DNA from: Pseudomonadota bacterium
GTDB taxonomy: Bacteria > Pseudomonadota > Gammaproteobacteria > Steroidobacterales > Steroidobacteraceae
Assembly (NCBI GenBank): GCA_023433515.1
Contig: JAEZCN010000033.1
Location: 1 to 41,256 of the forward strand
DNA length: 41,256 nucleotides
Direction: 5' to 3'
Made by a program: the position numbers and the translations under genes. The notes beneath the pieces were generated by a model. The model was not told where the DNA came from. It made no database searches and worked only from the letters and a program-made list of their open reading frames with translations. Below, in pieces: positions 1 through 6,922 of this stretch (the first letter of the stretch is position 1; the number at the start of each line of letters is the position of its first letter).

Positions 1-2
1 TG

Positions 3-473
3 AAGGACCTGCAGATGCACCCGGCGCGCAACGCCATCGTGCACCTCGACCTGCAGCGCGTGGTCGAGACCGAGAAGATCCGCATCCACATCCCGATCCA
101 CTTCAAGGGCGAGGCCGCCTCGCCGGGCGTGAAGACGCAGGGTGGTGTGGTCTCGCACCGCATCGCCGACGTCGAAGTTTCGTGCCTGCCGAAGGACCTG
201 CCCGAGTTCATCGAGCTCGACCTGTCGGAGATGAAGCTGAACGAGTCGAAGCACCTGTCCGATCTGCCGCTGCCTGAAGGCGTTTCGATCCCGGCCGTCG
301 CGAAGGGCAATGCCGTGGTCGTCTCGATCCACTCGCCGCGCGCCGAGGAACCGGAACCGGCCGCCGAAGTCGCTGCCGCCGCGCCTGCCGAGGGCGCCGC
401 CGCTCCGGCCGCGGGCGATGCCGCGAAGGCGGCGCCAGCTGCCGACGCCAAGAAGGAAGGCGGCAAGAAGTAA
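3..473 (+). CDS. rplY: 50S ribosomal protein L25 (TL5/CTC type), 3' part
   Basis: The reading frame is open from the window edge, so the start codon and the N-terminal 5S rRNA-binding domain are outside. The 156 visible residues are the C-terminal beta domain of the long (CTC/TL5) form of L25. Key stretches are IPIHFKGEAASPGVK and FIELDLSEMKLNES, then an Ala/Glu/Pro-rich tail ending in KKEGGKK. In the family this protein binds 5S rRNA in the large subunit. The low-complexity Ala-rich tail is common in proteobacterial long forms. The order rplY-pth-ychF is conserved in Gammaproteobacteria and supports the call. A GC-rich hairpin follows ten bases after the stop codon. Confidence 0.95.
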   Translation, partial: KDLQMHPARNAIVHLDLQRVVETEKIRIHIPIHFKGEAASPGVKTQGGVVSHRIADVEVSCLPKDLPEFIELDLSEMKLNESKHLSDLPLPEGVSIPAVAKGNAVVVSIHSPRAEEPEPAAEVAAAAPAEGAAAPAAGDAAKAAPAADAKKEGGKK

Positions 474-482
474 GTTGTGCGG

Positions 483-510
483 GGCGGGGCGGGCGTTTTC
501 CCGCCTCGCC
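483..510 (+). terminator. GC-rich hairpin after rplY
   Basis: An 11-bp stem (483-493 with 500-510, one G-U pair) closes a six-base loop cgtttt. It starts ten bases after the rplY stop codon. No strong T-tract follows, so it may be a weak or factor-dependent terminator or an mRNA 3'-end stabiliser. Confidence 0.5.
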
Positions 511-572
511 TGCACTAACTACTTTCCTGGACAGGATGGGATGGTGCATGCCCCATTTCGTCTTGAAACTAA

Positions 573-1259
573 ATGGACGACGCCCCTTCTTCATGGAAGA
601 AGGGGCGGCGTTTCCTTCGTGGCCGTAAGGCCTGGGAAGGCCCCATTAGCGGCACGGTCATCAGACTGATCGTCGGTCTCGGCAATCCGGGATCCGAATA
701 CGCGCGCACGCGTCACAACGCGGGCTTCTGGCTCGTGGACGAGCTCGCGCGCCGGCATGGCGGAACCTTTCGGCACGAAGGTAAGCACCAGGCGGAGCTG
801 GCGCGCGTGCGCATCGGCGGCGAGGAGGCCTGGCTCGTGAAGCCGATGACCTTCATGAACCGCAGCGGTGGGCCGGTGTCGAGCGTGCTGAATTTCTACA
901 AGATCCCGCCGGCGCAGATGCTGGTCGCGCACGACGAGATCGATCTGCCGAGCGGCACGATCCGTCTCAAGGACGGCGGCGGCGCGGGCGGACACAACGG
1001 CTTGCGCGACCTCATCGCCGCGCAGGGCGAAGGATTCTGGCGACTGCGCATCGGCGTCGGACATCCCGGCACCAGGCACCAGGTCGTCGACTTCGTGCTG
1101 ACGCGCGCCGGCGCGGACGAGCAGAAGCTGATCGACGAGACGATCCAGGCGGGCGCCGACGCCATCGAGGAGATGATGCGTTCGGGCGCCCAGATCGCGA
1201 TGAACAAATTGCACGCGCGCGGCAAACCGGCCGCGGCCAGCGGAAAAGAGAAGGTATAG
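573..1259 (+). CDS. pth: peptidyl-tRNA hydrolase
   Basis: Pth cleaves the ester bond of peptidyl-tRNA released from stalled ribosomes, recycling tRNA in the cytoplasm. The family core starts at IRLIVGLGNPG and includes the catalytic-His region RHNAGFWLVDELA, the block KPMTFMNRSG, and HDEIDLPSG..GGGAGGHNGL. The body from IRLIV is about 200 residues, a normal length. The only ATG/GTG/TTG start in frame is 573, which adds about 28 basic residues not seen in the family and has no Shine-Dalgarno. A perfect hairpin lies at 581-607. An ATT at 645 shortly after ggaagg, or the ATC at 660, would give a normal N-terminus but are rare starts. The identity is sure; the start is unresolved. ychF follows four bases after the stop. 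Confidence 0.93.
   Translation: MDDAPSSWKKGRRFLRGRKAWEGPISGTVIRLIVGLGNPGSEYARTRHNAGFWLVDELARRHGGTFRHEGKHQAELARVRIGGEEAWLVKPMTFMNRSGGPVSSVLNFYKIPPAQMLVAHDEIDLPSGTIRLKDGGGAGGHNGLRDLIAAQGEGFWRLRIGVGHPGTRHQVVDFVLTRAGADEQKLIDETIQAGADAIEEMMRSGAQIAMNKLHARGKPAAASGKEKV
581..607 (+). terminator. perfect 12-bp hairpin between rplY and pth
   Basis: cgccccttcttc (581-592) and gaagaaggggcg (596-607) are exact reverse complements around a three-base loop. A partly T-rich run (611-617) follows. It lies inside the 5' end of the longest pth reading frame, which argues that this part is not translated or that the hairpin controls pth expression. It may be an intrinsic terminator or attenuator. Confidence 0.55.
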
Positions 1260-1263
1260 ATAG

Positions 1264-2355
1264 ATGGGCATCAAGTGCGGGATCGTGGGTCTGCCTAACG
1301 TCGGCAAGTCGACGTTGTTCAATGCGCTGACGCGCGCGCAGATCGCGGCGGAGAACTACCCGTTCTGCACGATCGATCCGAACGTCGGCATCGTGCCGGT
1401 TCCGGATCCGCGGCTCGACGAGCTCGCGAAGATCGTGCATCCCGAGAGGACCGTGCCTACCACGGTCGAATTCGTCGACATCGCCGGCCTCGTCGCCGGC
1501 GCCTCGCAGGGCGAAGGCCTCGGCAACAAGTTCCTCTCGCACATTCGCGAGACGGATGCGATCTCGCACGTCGTGCGCTGCTTCGAGGACACCGACGTCA
1601 TCCACGTTTCGGGCAAGGTGAATCCGATCTCGGACATCGAAGTCATCGACACCGAGCTCGCGCTCGCGGATCTGCAGACGGTCGAGAAGGCCGTCGACCG
1701 GTACGCGAAGGCGGCCAAGGGCGGCGACAAGGACGCGCTGCGCAAGAAGGAATTGTTCGAACGCATGCGCAAGCACCTCGACGAGGGCAAACCCGTGCGG
1801 TCGATGGGCCTCACGAAGGAAGAGAAGGCCGACGGCCACGAGCTGCAGCTGCTCACCGCGAAGCCCGTGATGTACGTCGCCAACGTCAAGGAAGACGGCT
1901 TCACGAACAACCCGCATCTCGACGCCGTGCTGGCGCGTGCGAAGGACGAGGAAGCCGTGGTCGTCGCCGTGTGCGCGGCGATCGAAGCCGAGATCTCGCA
2001 GCTCGACGAGCAGGATCGCGCGGAGTTCCTCAATGACCTCGGCCTGGACGAGCCGGGCCTCAATCGCGTGATCCGCGCCGGCTACCAACTACTCGGCCTG
2101 CAGACGTATTTCACGGCGGGCGTGAAGGAAGTGCGCGCCTGGACCGTGCGCACCGGCGCGACCGCGCCGCAGGCCGCGGGCGTGATCCATACCGATTTCG
2201 AGCGCGGCTTCATCCGCGCCGAAGTCATCGGTTACGATGACTTCATCAAGTTCAAGGGCGAGGCCGGCGCGCGCGATGCGGGCAAGTTGCGTCTCGAGGG
2301 CAAGGAGTACATCGTCAAGGAAGGCGATGTCATGCACTTCCGCTTCAACGTGTAA
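1264..2355 (+). CDS. ychF: redox-regulated ATPase YchF (OLA1 family)
   Basis: Full-length (363 residues, as in the family). The P-loop is GLPNVGKST at residues 9-17 and the G3 motif is DIAGLV. The G4 position reads NVKE instead of NKxD, the known change that makes YchF prefer ATP over GTP. The C-terminal TGS domain includes YFTAGVKEVRAWTV and ends HFRFNV. YchF is a ribosome-associated P-loop NTPase linked to translation and oxidative stress. It sits four bases behind pth, so the two are probably co-transcribed. A 40-nt GGGGACA repeat begins immediately after its TAA stop. Confidence 0.97.
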   Translation: MGIKCGIVGLPNVGKSTLFNALTRAQIAAENYPFCTIDPNVGIVPVPDPRLDELAKIVHPERTVPTTVEFVDIAGLVAGASQGEGLGNKFLSHIRETDAISHVVRCFEDTDVIHVSGKVNPISDIEVIDTELALADLQTVEKAVDRYAKAAKGGDKDALRKKELFERMRKHLDEGKPVRSMGLTKEEKADGHELQLLTAKPVMYVANVKEDGFTNNPHLDAVLARAKDEEAVVVAVCAAIEAEISQLDEQDRAEFLNDLGLDEPGLNRVIRAGYQLLGLQTYFTAGVKEVRAWTVRTGATAPQAAGVIHTDFERGFIRAEVIGYDDFIKFKGEAGARDAGKLRLEGKEYIVKEGDVMHFRFNV

Positions 2356-2395
2356 TGGGGACATTCCTCGTTTCCTAGCAAAAGGGGACAGACCT
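2356..2395 (+). repeat. GGGGACA-type repeat, copy A
   Basis: A 40-nt unit that starts TGGGGACATTCC, contains TTTCCTAGC and ends GGGGACAGACCT. Copy C (4708-4747, opposite strand) is identical over the 40 nt, and copy B (4647-4687) differs at a few bases. It begins at the base after the ychF stop codon and runs into the 5' edge of the next gene. Such short palindrome-related units resemble REP-like elements mobilised by RAYT (Y1) transposases, but no such transposase is in the window. Confidence 0.85.
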
Positions 2396-2468
2396 GATCC
2401 CGATCGTCCGCGTCTGGTTCAAGCGCCTCGCGCTCGGTCTCGGCCTGATCCTCGCGACGATCTTCGCC

Positions 2469-3893
2469 GTGCGTGCCTGGGATGCGTGGCGGGCTCCCCC
2501 TCTCAGGCTCTGGCACACCGAAGTCCCGACCGAACTCAGTCCTCGCGAAATCGACGAAGCGGACTGGGAGCGGTGGTTGGTCGCCGAGGATGCCGTGTTC
2601 GCCGAGGTCAAGGCGGAAGTCACGGACAAACTACCCGCCGAGGACCGTGTGCCGGCGAACCGCTATTTCGCGGGCAGCCCGATGTACGAGCGCAATTCGA
2701 TCCACAACTGGAACCGCTCGTTCGTGCTGATGCCGGACGCTGCACCGCGCGGCGCGGTGGTGCTGCTGCACGGTCTCACTGACGCCCCCTACAGCTTGCG
2801 GCACGTGGCCAGTCGATATCGCGAAGCCGGCTTCGTCGCGGTCGGCATCCGACTCCCCGGTCACGGCACCGTGCCGGCGGCGCTGACCACCGTGCGCGAG
2901 CAGGACTGGTTCGCGGCCACGCGACTCGCGGTGCGCACGGCGCGAGGCCTCTCGAAGGACGGCCTGCTGCACATCGTCGGCTACTCGAACGGCGGCGCGC
3001 TTGCGCTGGAATACGCGATCGAGGCGCTCGGCAATCCTGAACTCGACGCTCCCGATCGGCTCGTGCTGATCTCGCCGATGATCGGCATCACGAGTATGGC
3101 GCGCTTCGCGGGTGTGCTCGGCTGGCCCGCGGTGTTCCCGTCTTTCGCGAAGGCGGCGTGGCTCGACGTGCTGCCCGAGTACAACCCGTACAAGTACAAC
3201 TCGTTTCCGGTGAACGCGGCGCGACAGTCGTCGCAGGTGGCGAACGGAATTCGAGACCGACTCAACGGACTTGCGGAGCAGGGCCGAATCGACAAACTAC
3301 CGCCGATCCTGACTTTCCAGTCGGTGCTCGATACGACGGTCCATACGCGCGCCGTCATCGACACCTTGTACGTGCACGTGCCGCGGAACGGCAGCGAACT
3401 CGTGCTGTTCGACCGCAATCACTCGGCGCGCGTCGACCGGCTGATCCGGCCGCAAAACGACGATTTGCCAGCGACCTTGCTGCCGCCGGCTCCGCGCAAT
3501 TACGCGGTGACACTGGTGACGAACGCTGGCGTCGAAGGAGGGCAGGTGCAGGCTCAGACCACCGCGGCTGGCTCGCCGTCGACCTTCGTGCAGCCGCTCG
3601 ACGCGTCCTATCCGCCCGATTTCATCTCTCTGTCTCACGTGGCCTTGCCGTTCCCGTTGCACGACGGCCTGTACGGCACACATCCCGACCCATCGGACGA
3701 CTTGGGCGTGCAGCTCGGCAATCTCGCGGTACGCGGCGAGCGCAATGCGCTCGTGATCAACGCCGACGGCTTGATGCGCGCCAGTTCGAATCCGTTCTTC
3801 GACTATCTTCTCGCGCGTATCGACGCGACGCTGCCGCGCTCAGACGAGCGCGGTATCGAGGAACATCATCAGGACGAAGCCGCCGAGCAGTGA
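2469..3893 (+). CDS. alpha/beta hydrolase (lysophospholipase-like)
   Basis: A serine-hydrolase fold: oxyanion-hole HG at residues 101-102 (VVLLHGLTDAPYS), RLPGHGT at about 128-134, and nucleophile elbow GYSNGG with Ser173. The acid and the histidine are less certain, because no canonical late G-x-D or G-H block stands out. The substrate is unknown. GTG 2469 is the first standard start, but the frame stays open to 2379 and encodes a strong N-terminal membrane helix (residues such as LALGLGLILATIFAV). The only upstream candidate start is CTG 2394, at the edge of repeat copy A. The native start may therefore have been displaced by the repeat. The 3' end overlaps the convergent ZIP gene by 54 bp. 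Confidence 0.8.
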   Translation: MRAWDAWRAPPLRLWHTEVPTELSPREIDEADWERWLVAEDAVFAEVKAEVTDKLPAEDRVPANRYFAGSPMYERNSIHNWNRSFVLMPDAAPRGAVVLLHGLTDAPYSLRHVASRYREAGFVAVGIRLPGHGTVPAALTTVREQDWFAATRLAVRTARGLSKDGLLHIVGYSNGGALALEYAIEALGNPELDAPDRLVLISPMIGITSMARFAGVLGWPAVFPSFAKAAWLDVLPEYNPYKYNSFPVNAARQSSQVANGIRDRLNGLAEQGRIDKLPPILTFQSVLDTTVHTRAVIDTLYVHVPRNGSELVLFDRNHSARVDRLIRPQNDDLPATLLPPAPRNYAVTLVTNAGVEGGQVQAQTTAAGSPSTFVQPLDASYPPDFISLSHVALPFPLHDGLYGTHPDPSDDLGVQLGNLAVRGERNALVINADGLMRASSNPFFDYLLARIDATLPRSDERGIEEHHQDEAAEQ

Positions 3894-4625
3894 GAAAGTC
3901 GCGACGGTCTCGTAACCGCGCCGGTGCGTCTCCGGGATGATCTCGTCGCTGATGACGAACAACATCGCGCCCGCGGCGAGTCCCAGGATCGCGGGCAACA
4001 GCGGCTCCGCGATCCAGACGGCGGCGGCGCCGACCGCGCCGCCGATCGGTTCGACCAGTCCCGTGAGCAGCGCGACGGCAAATGCCCGGCTGCGCGTATA
4101 ACCGATCCCCACCAGAGATACCGCGACCGCGAAACCTTCGGGAATATTCTGCAGGCCGATGCCGATCGCGAGCGCCGTGCCGTTCTCCTTGTCGCCGCCC
4201 GCGAAGCCCACGCCCACCGCCATGCCCTCGGGAAAGTTGTGCAGCGTGATCGCGATGACGAACAGCCAGATGCGCGCGAAACGCCGGGTATCCGGTCCCT
4301 CGCGGCCGAGCACGAAGTGTTCGTGCGGAACGTGGCGGTGTATCGCGAACAGGCCAACGGCGCCGGCGAGCACACCTCCACCGACGATCGCCACGCCGAG
4401 GAACTGGCTGGTCGTCGCGCGATCAGCGTGATCGAGCGCCGGCAGCAGCAGCGAGAAGAACGTCGCGGCGAGCATCACGCCTGCCGCCGCGCTCAGCATT
4501 CCGTCCTGTGATCGTTCGCTGGGCGATTTCAGGAAGAACACGCCGAGCCCGCCCAGCCCCGTACCGAGCGCCGCCAGCACGCTGCCGATGAAGCCGAGCA
4601 GGAAAACGTTCGCTGGATCGCTCAT
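3840..4625 (-). CDS. ZIP family metal transporter
   Basis: A membrane protein of about 261 residues with roughly eight hydrophobic segments. It has the ZIP signatures HNFPEGMAVGVGF and, in the following helix, NIPEGFAVAVSL, which supply the metal-binding residues of the binuclear centre. It resembles the ZupT/GufA branch that imports Zn2+ and other divalent metals across the inner membrane. ATG 4625 is chosen; a TTG three codons upstream (4634) is possible. Repeat copy B begins 22 bases upstream of this ATG, in the leader region. The 3' end overlaps the preceding convergent hydrolase gene. Metal specificity cannot be read from sequence. Confidence 0.88.
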   Translation of the reverse strand: MSDPANVFLLGFIGSVLAALGTGLGGLGVFFLKSPSERSQDGMLSAAAGVMLAATFFSLLLPALDHADRATTSQFLGVAIVGGGVLAGAVGLFAIHRHVPHEHFVLGREGPDTRRFARIWLFVIAITLHNFPEGMAVGVGFAGGDKENGTALAIGIGLQNIPEGFAVAVSLVGIGYTRSRAFAVALLTGLVEPIGGAVGAAAVWIAEPLLPAILGLAAGAMLFVISDEIIPETHRRGYETVATFSLLGGFVLMMFLDTALV

Positions 4626-4646
4626 GCCCGCCAAATGCTACATGAA

Positions 4647-4687
4647 ATGGGGACATTCCCTGTTTCCTAGCAAAAGGGGACAGGCCT
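4647..4687 (+). repeat. GGGGACA-type repeat, copy B
   Basis: 41 nt closely matching copy A, with ccctg instead of cctcg and aggcct instead of agacct. It lies in the 5' leader of the ZIP gene. With copy C it forms an inverted pair separated by 20 nt, able to fold into a long hairpin. Confidence 0.85.
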
Positions 4688-4707
4688 GGGGCGAGCGCGC
4701 AACATTG

Positions 4708-4747
4708 AGGTCTGTCCCCTTTTGCTAGGAAACGAGGAATGTCCCCA
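4708..4747 (-). repeat. GGGGACA-type repeat, copy C (inverted)
   Basis: The reverse complement of copy A over 40 nt. It ends two bases from the TGA stop (4750-4752) of the minus-strand GGDEF/EAL gene, so it could form part of that mRNA's 3' end. The B-C pair looks like a BIME-style arrangement of REP-like units. Confidence 0.85.
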
Positions 4748-4749
4748 AT

Positions 4750-6921
4750 TCAGCGGGCTTTCAGGAGCAGTTCGGCTTCGTAGTCGGCCAGGGGAACGTC
4801 CGTGCCACACTTGCCGGTCACCGCCAGGTCGACCATCGGCGCTTCATGCGTGCCGATTCGCAGTAGTTGGACCATCTCGGCCGCCTCGACGGGTCTGGCG
4901 ATGTAAAAACCCTGCGCGAGCGTGCAGCCGTGCGTCGCGAGGAACTGCAGCTGCTCCTTCGTCTCCACGCCCTCGGCGACGATCTTGAGGCCGAGTTGCC
5001 GGCCCATCGCGATGATGGCCGCGCAGATCGCCGCGTCGTTCGAGTCCCGGCCGAGATCGGCGACGAACGAGCGGTCGATCTTGAGCGCCTCGATCGGGAA
5101 GTGCTTCAGATAGGCGAGCGAGGAGTACCCGGTGCCGAAATCGTCGATCGCGACGTGCACGCCGAGCTCGCGCACGGCCCGCACCGCCAGCGCGGCCGCG
5201 GCTTCATCCACCATCAACAGGCTTTCCGTGATCTCGAGTTCGAGGCACGCGCCGGGCAGTCCCGCCTCGTCGAGATGCGCGAACACCCAGTCCGGGAAAC
5301 CGGGAGCCTCGAACTGCGCGCCCGACACGTTTACCGCGACTCTCAGATCGCGGCAGCCCGCATGCCACCATTCGGCGATCTGCTTGAGCGCCTTGCGCAT
5401 GACGAGGTCGGACAGGGACACGATGAGGCCGGATTCCTCGGCCACCGGGATGAAATCGTCCGGCGCCACGATGCCGCGCGTCGGATGGCGCCAGCGCACC
5501 AGCGCCTCCACCGACGCGATGCGGCCGGAGGCGACTTCGATCTGCGGTTGATAGACGAGGAACAGCTCGTCGGTGTCGAGCGCGCGGCGCAACTCGGTTT
5601 CGAGCTCGAGCCGCGCGACCGAGCGCGCGCGCATGTGCTCGCTGTAGATGACGCCCTTGTTGCCGCCCGCGGTCCTGGCCTCGTGCAGCGCCAGGCCCGC
5701 CGTGCGCAATAGTTCGTCCGCGAAGCTGCCGTGGTCCGGATACACCGCGATGCCGATCGTGCACGTCACGAAGAAGTCGCGGTGGCGGATCATGTACGGC
5801 GACGCGAACGCGGCCGTGATGTTCGCGATGACGTTCTGGACGTCGGCATCCGACTGCAGGTGCCGGATCGCGACCGCGAATTCGTCGCCCGCGAGCCGCG
5901 CGAGCGGCATCGTCACCGCGCCGTCGGATTCGAGTTTCAGGAAGGTGCCGAGCCTCGAGGCCACGGCCTGCAGCAGTGCGTCGCCGGCGCCGTGACCGAT
6001 GCTGTCGTTGATGCGCTTGAAGTTGTTGATGTTGATCCGTACGACCGCGAAGCGCTCTCCCGTGGTGGACGCCTCGCGACGCGCCTCCTCGAGCAGCTGC
6101 AGCAGGTACTGGCGGTTCGGTAGTTGGGTCAGCGGATCGAAGAACGCGAGCTCGCGGATGCGGTTCGCCGCCCGATGCCTCTCGGTCACGTCGCGCAACA
6201 CCAGCAGCAGGCGGCCCTTGTCGTAGGGCACGATGCGCGTTTCGAACCGGCGCTCGACACCTTCGCGCATGCATTCGAATTCGACCTCGGTGCGGTCGTT
6301 GCGCACGCGGCAGTCGTCGAGCGCGTGCGTGATCGCGCGCGCCGCGTCGCCCGACACGAGTTCGGTGATCTTCTGTTCGAGCTTTACGGCGCCGTTGAGG
6401 AACGGGTGATTTTCCGTCGCTCCGAGCCGATCGACGATGCGGTCGTGCATGTCGACGATGAGCAGCAGGTCGGGCAGGGCGTCGAGCATCGCGCGCTGGC
6501 GGCTCTCGCTTTCTTCGAGTTCCTGCACGAGCCGGCCGCCGCGCACGAGGTATTGCACGCGATGGCCCAGCAGGTTCCAGTTGATCGGCTTCGCGAGGAA
6601 GTCCGTCGCGCCGGCCTGGTAGGACTGGTTGATCGACGCGACGTCATCGCGCCCGGTGACCATCATGATGGGCAGATGCGAGCCGCCCGGCCGCGAACGG
6701 ATTTCGCGGCAGGCCTCGTAGCCGTTCATCTGCGGCATCTCGACATCCATGAGCACCGCGTTGCATTCGCCAGCCTCGACGGCCGCGACCGCGGAGGCGC
6801 CGTCGGCCGCCTCGGAGATCAGGAATCCGCTGCGCTCGAGCGCGCGCCGCATGAGCAGGCGCGAGCCAGCGTCGTCGTCGACGATCAGGACGTGGATGGG
6901 CGCTGGAGGCGTCCCGCTCAC
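4750..6921 (-). CDS. response regulator with PAS, degenerate GGDEF and EAL domains
   Basis: 723 residues. Receiver at about 9-125 (acidic pocket DDD 15-17, phospho-acceptor Asp59, Lys111), PAS-like at 140-250, GGDEF at 255-425 and EAL at 435-690. The EAL domain keeps its signatures: VEALVRWRHP (EAL 472-474), ITESLL, DDFGTGYSSL, DRSFV and VAEGVET. It is therefore probably an active c-di-GMP phosphodiesterase. The GGDEF site reads AGDEF (344-348), and the metal-binding DxD of the usual D-x-D-x-F-K block is NIN (297-299), so cyclase activity is doubtful and the domain may be regulatory. It starts at GTG 6921, one base after the stop of the upstream hybrid kinase, which implies translational coupling and a kinase/regulator pair. 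Confidence 0.92.
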   Translation of the reverse strand: MSGTPPAPIHVLIVDDDAGSRLLMRRALERSGFLISEAADGASAVAAVEAGECNAVLMDVEMPQMNGYEACREIRSRPGGSHLPIMMVTGRDDVASINQSYQAGATDFLAKPINWNLLGHRVQYLVRGGRLVQELEESESRQRAMLDALPDLLLIVDMHDRIVDRLGATENHPFLNGAVKLEQKITELVSGDAARAITHALDDCRVRNDRTEVEFECMREGVERRFETRIVPYDKGRLLLVLRDVTERHRAANRIRELAFFDPLTQLPNRQYLLQLLEEARREASTTGERFAVVRININNFKRINDSIGHGAGDALLQAVASRLGTFLKLESDGAVTMPLARLAGDEFAVAIRHLQSDADVQNVIANITAAFASPYMIRHRDFFVTCTIGIAVYPDHGSFADELLRTAGLALHEARTAGGNKGVIYSEHMRARSVARLELETELRRALDTDELFLVYQPQIEVASGRIASVEALVRWRHPTRGIVAPDDFIPVAEESGLIVSLSDLVMRKALKQIAEWWHAGCRDLRVAVNVSGAQFEAPGFPDWVFAHLDEAGLPGACLELEITESLLMVDEAAAALAVRAVRELGVHVAIDDFGTGYSSLAYLKHFPIEALKIDRSFVADLGRDSNDAAICAAIIAMGRQLGLKIVAEGVETKEQLQFLATHGCTLAQGFYIARPVEAAEMVQLLRIGTHEAPMVDLAVTGKCGTDVPLADYEAELLLKAR

Positions 6922-6922
6922 T

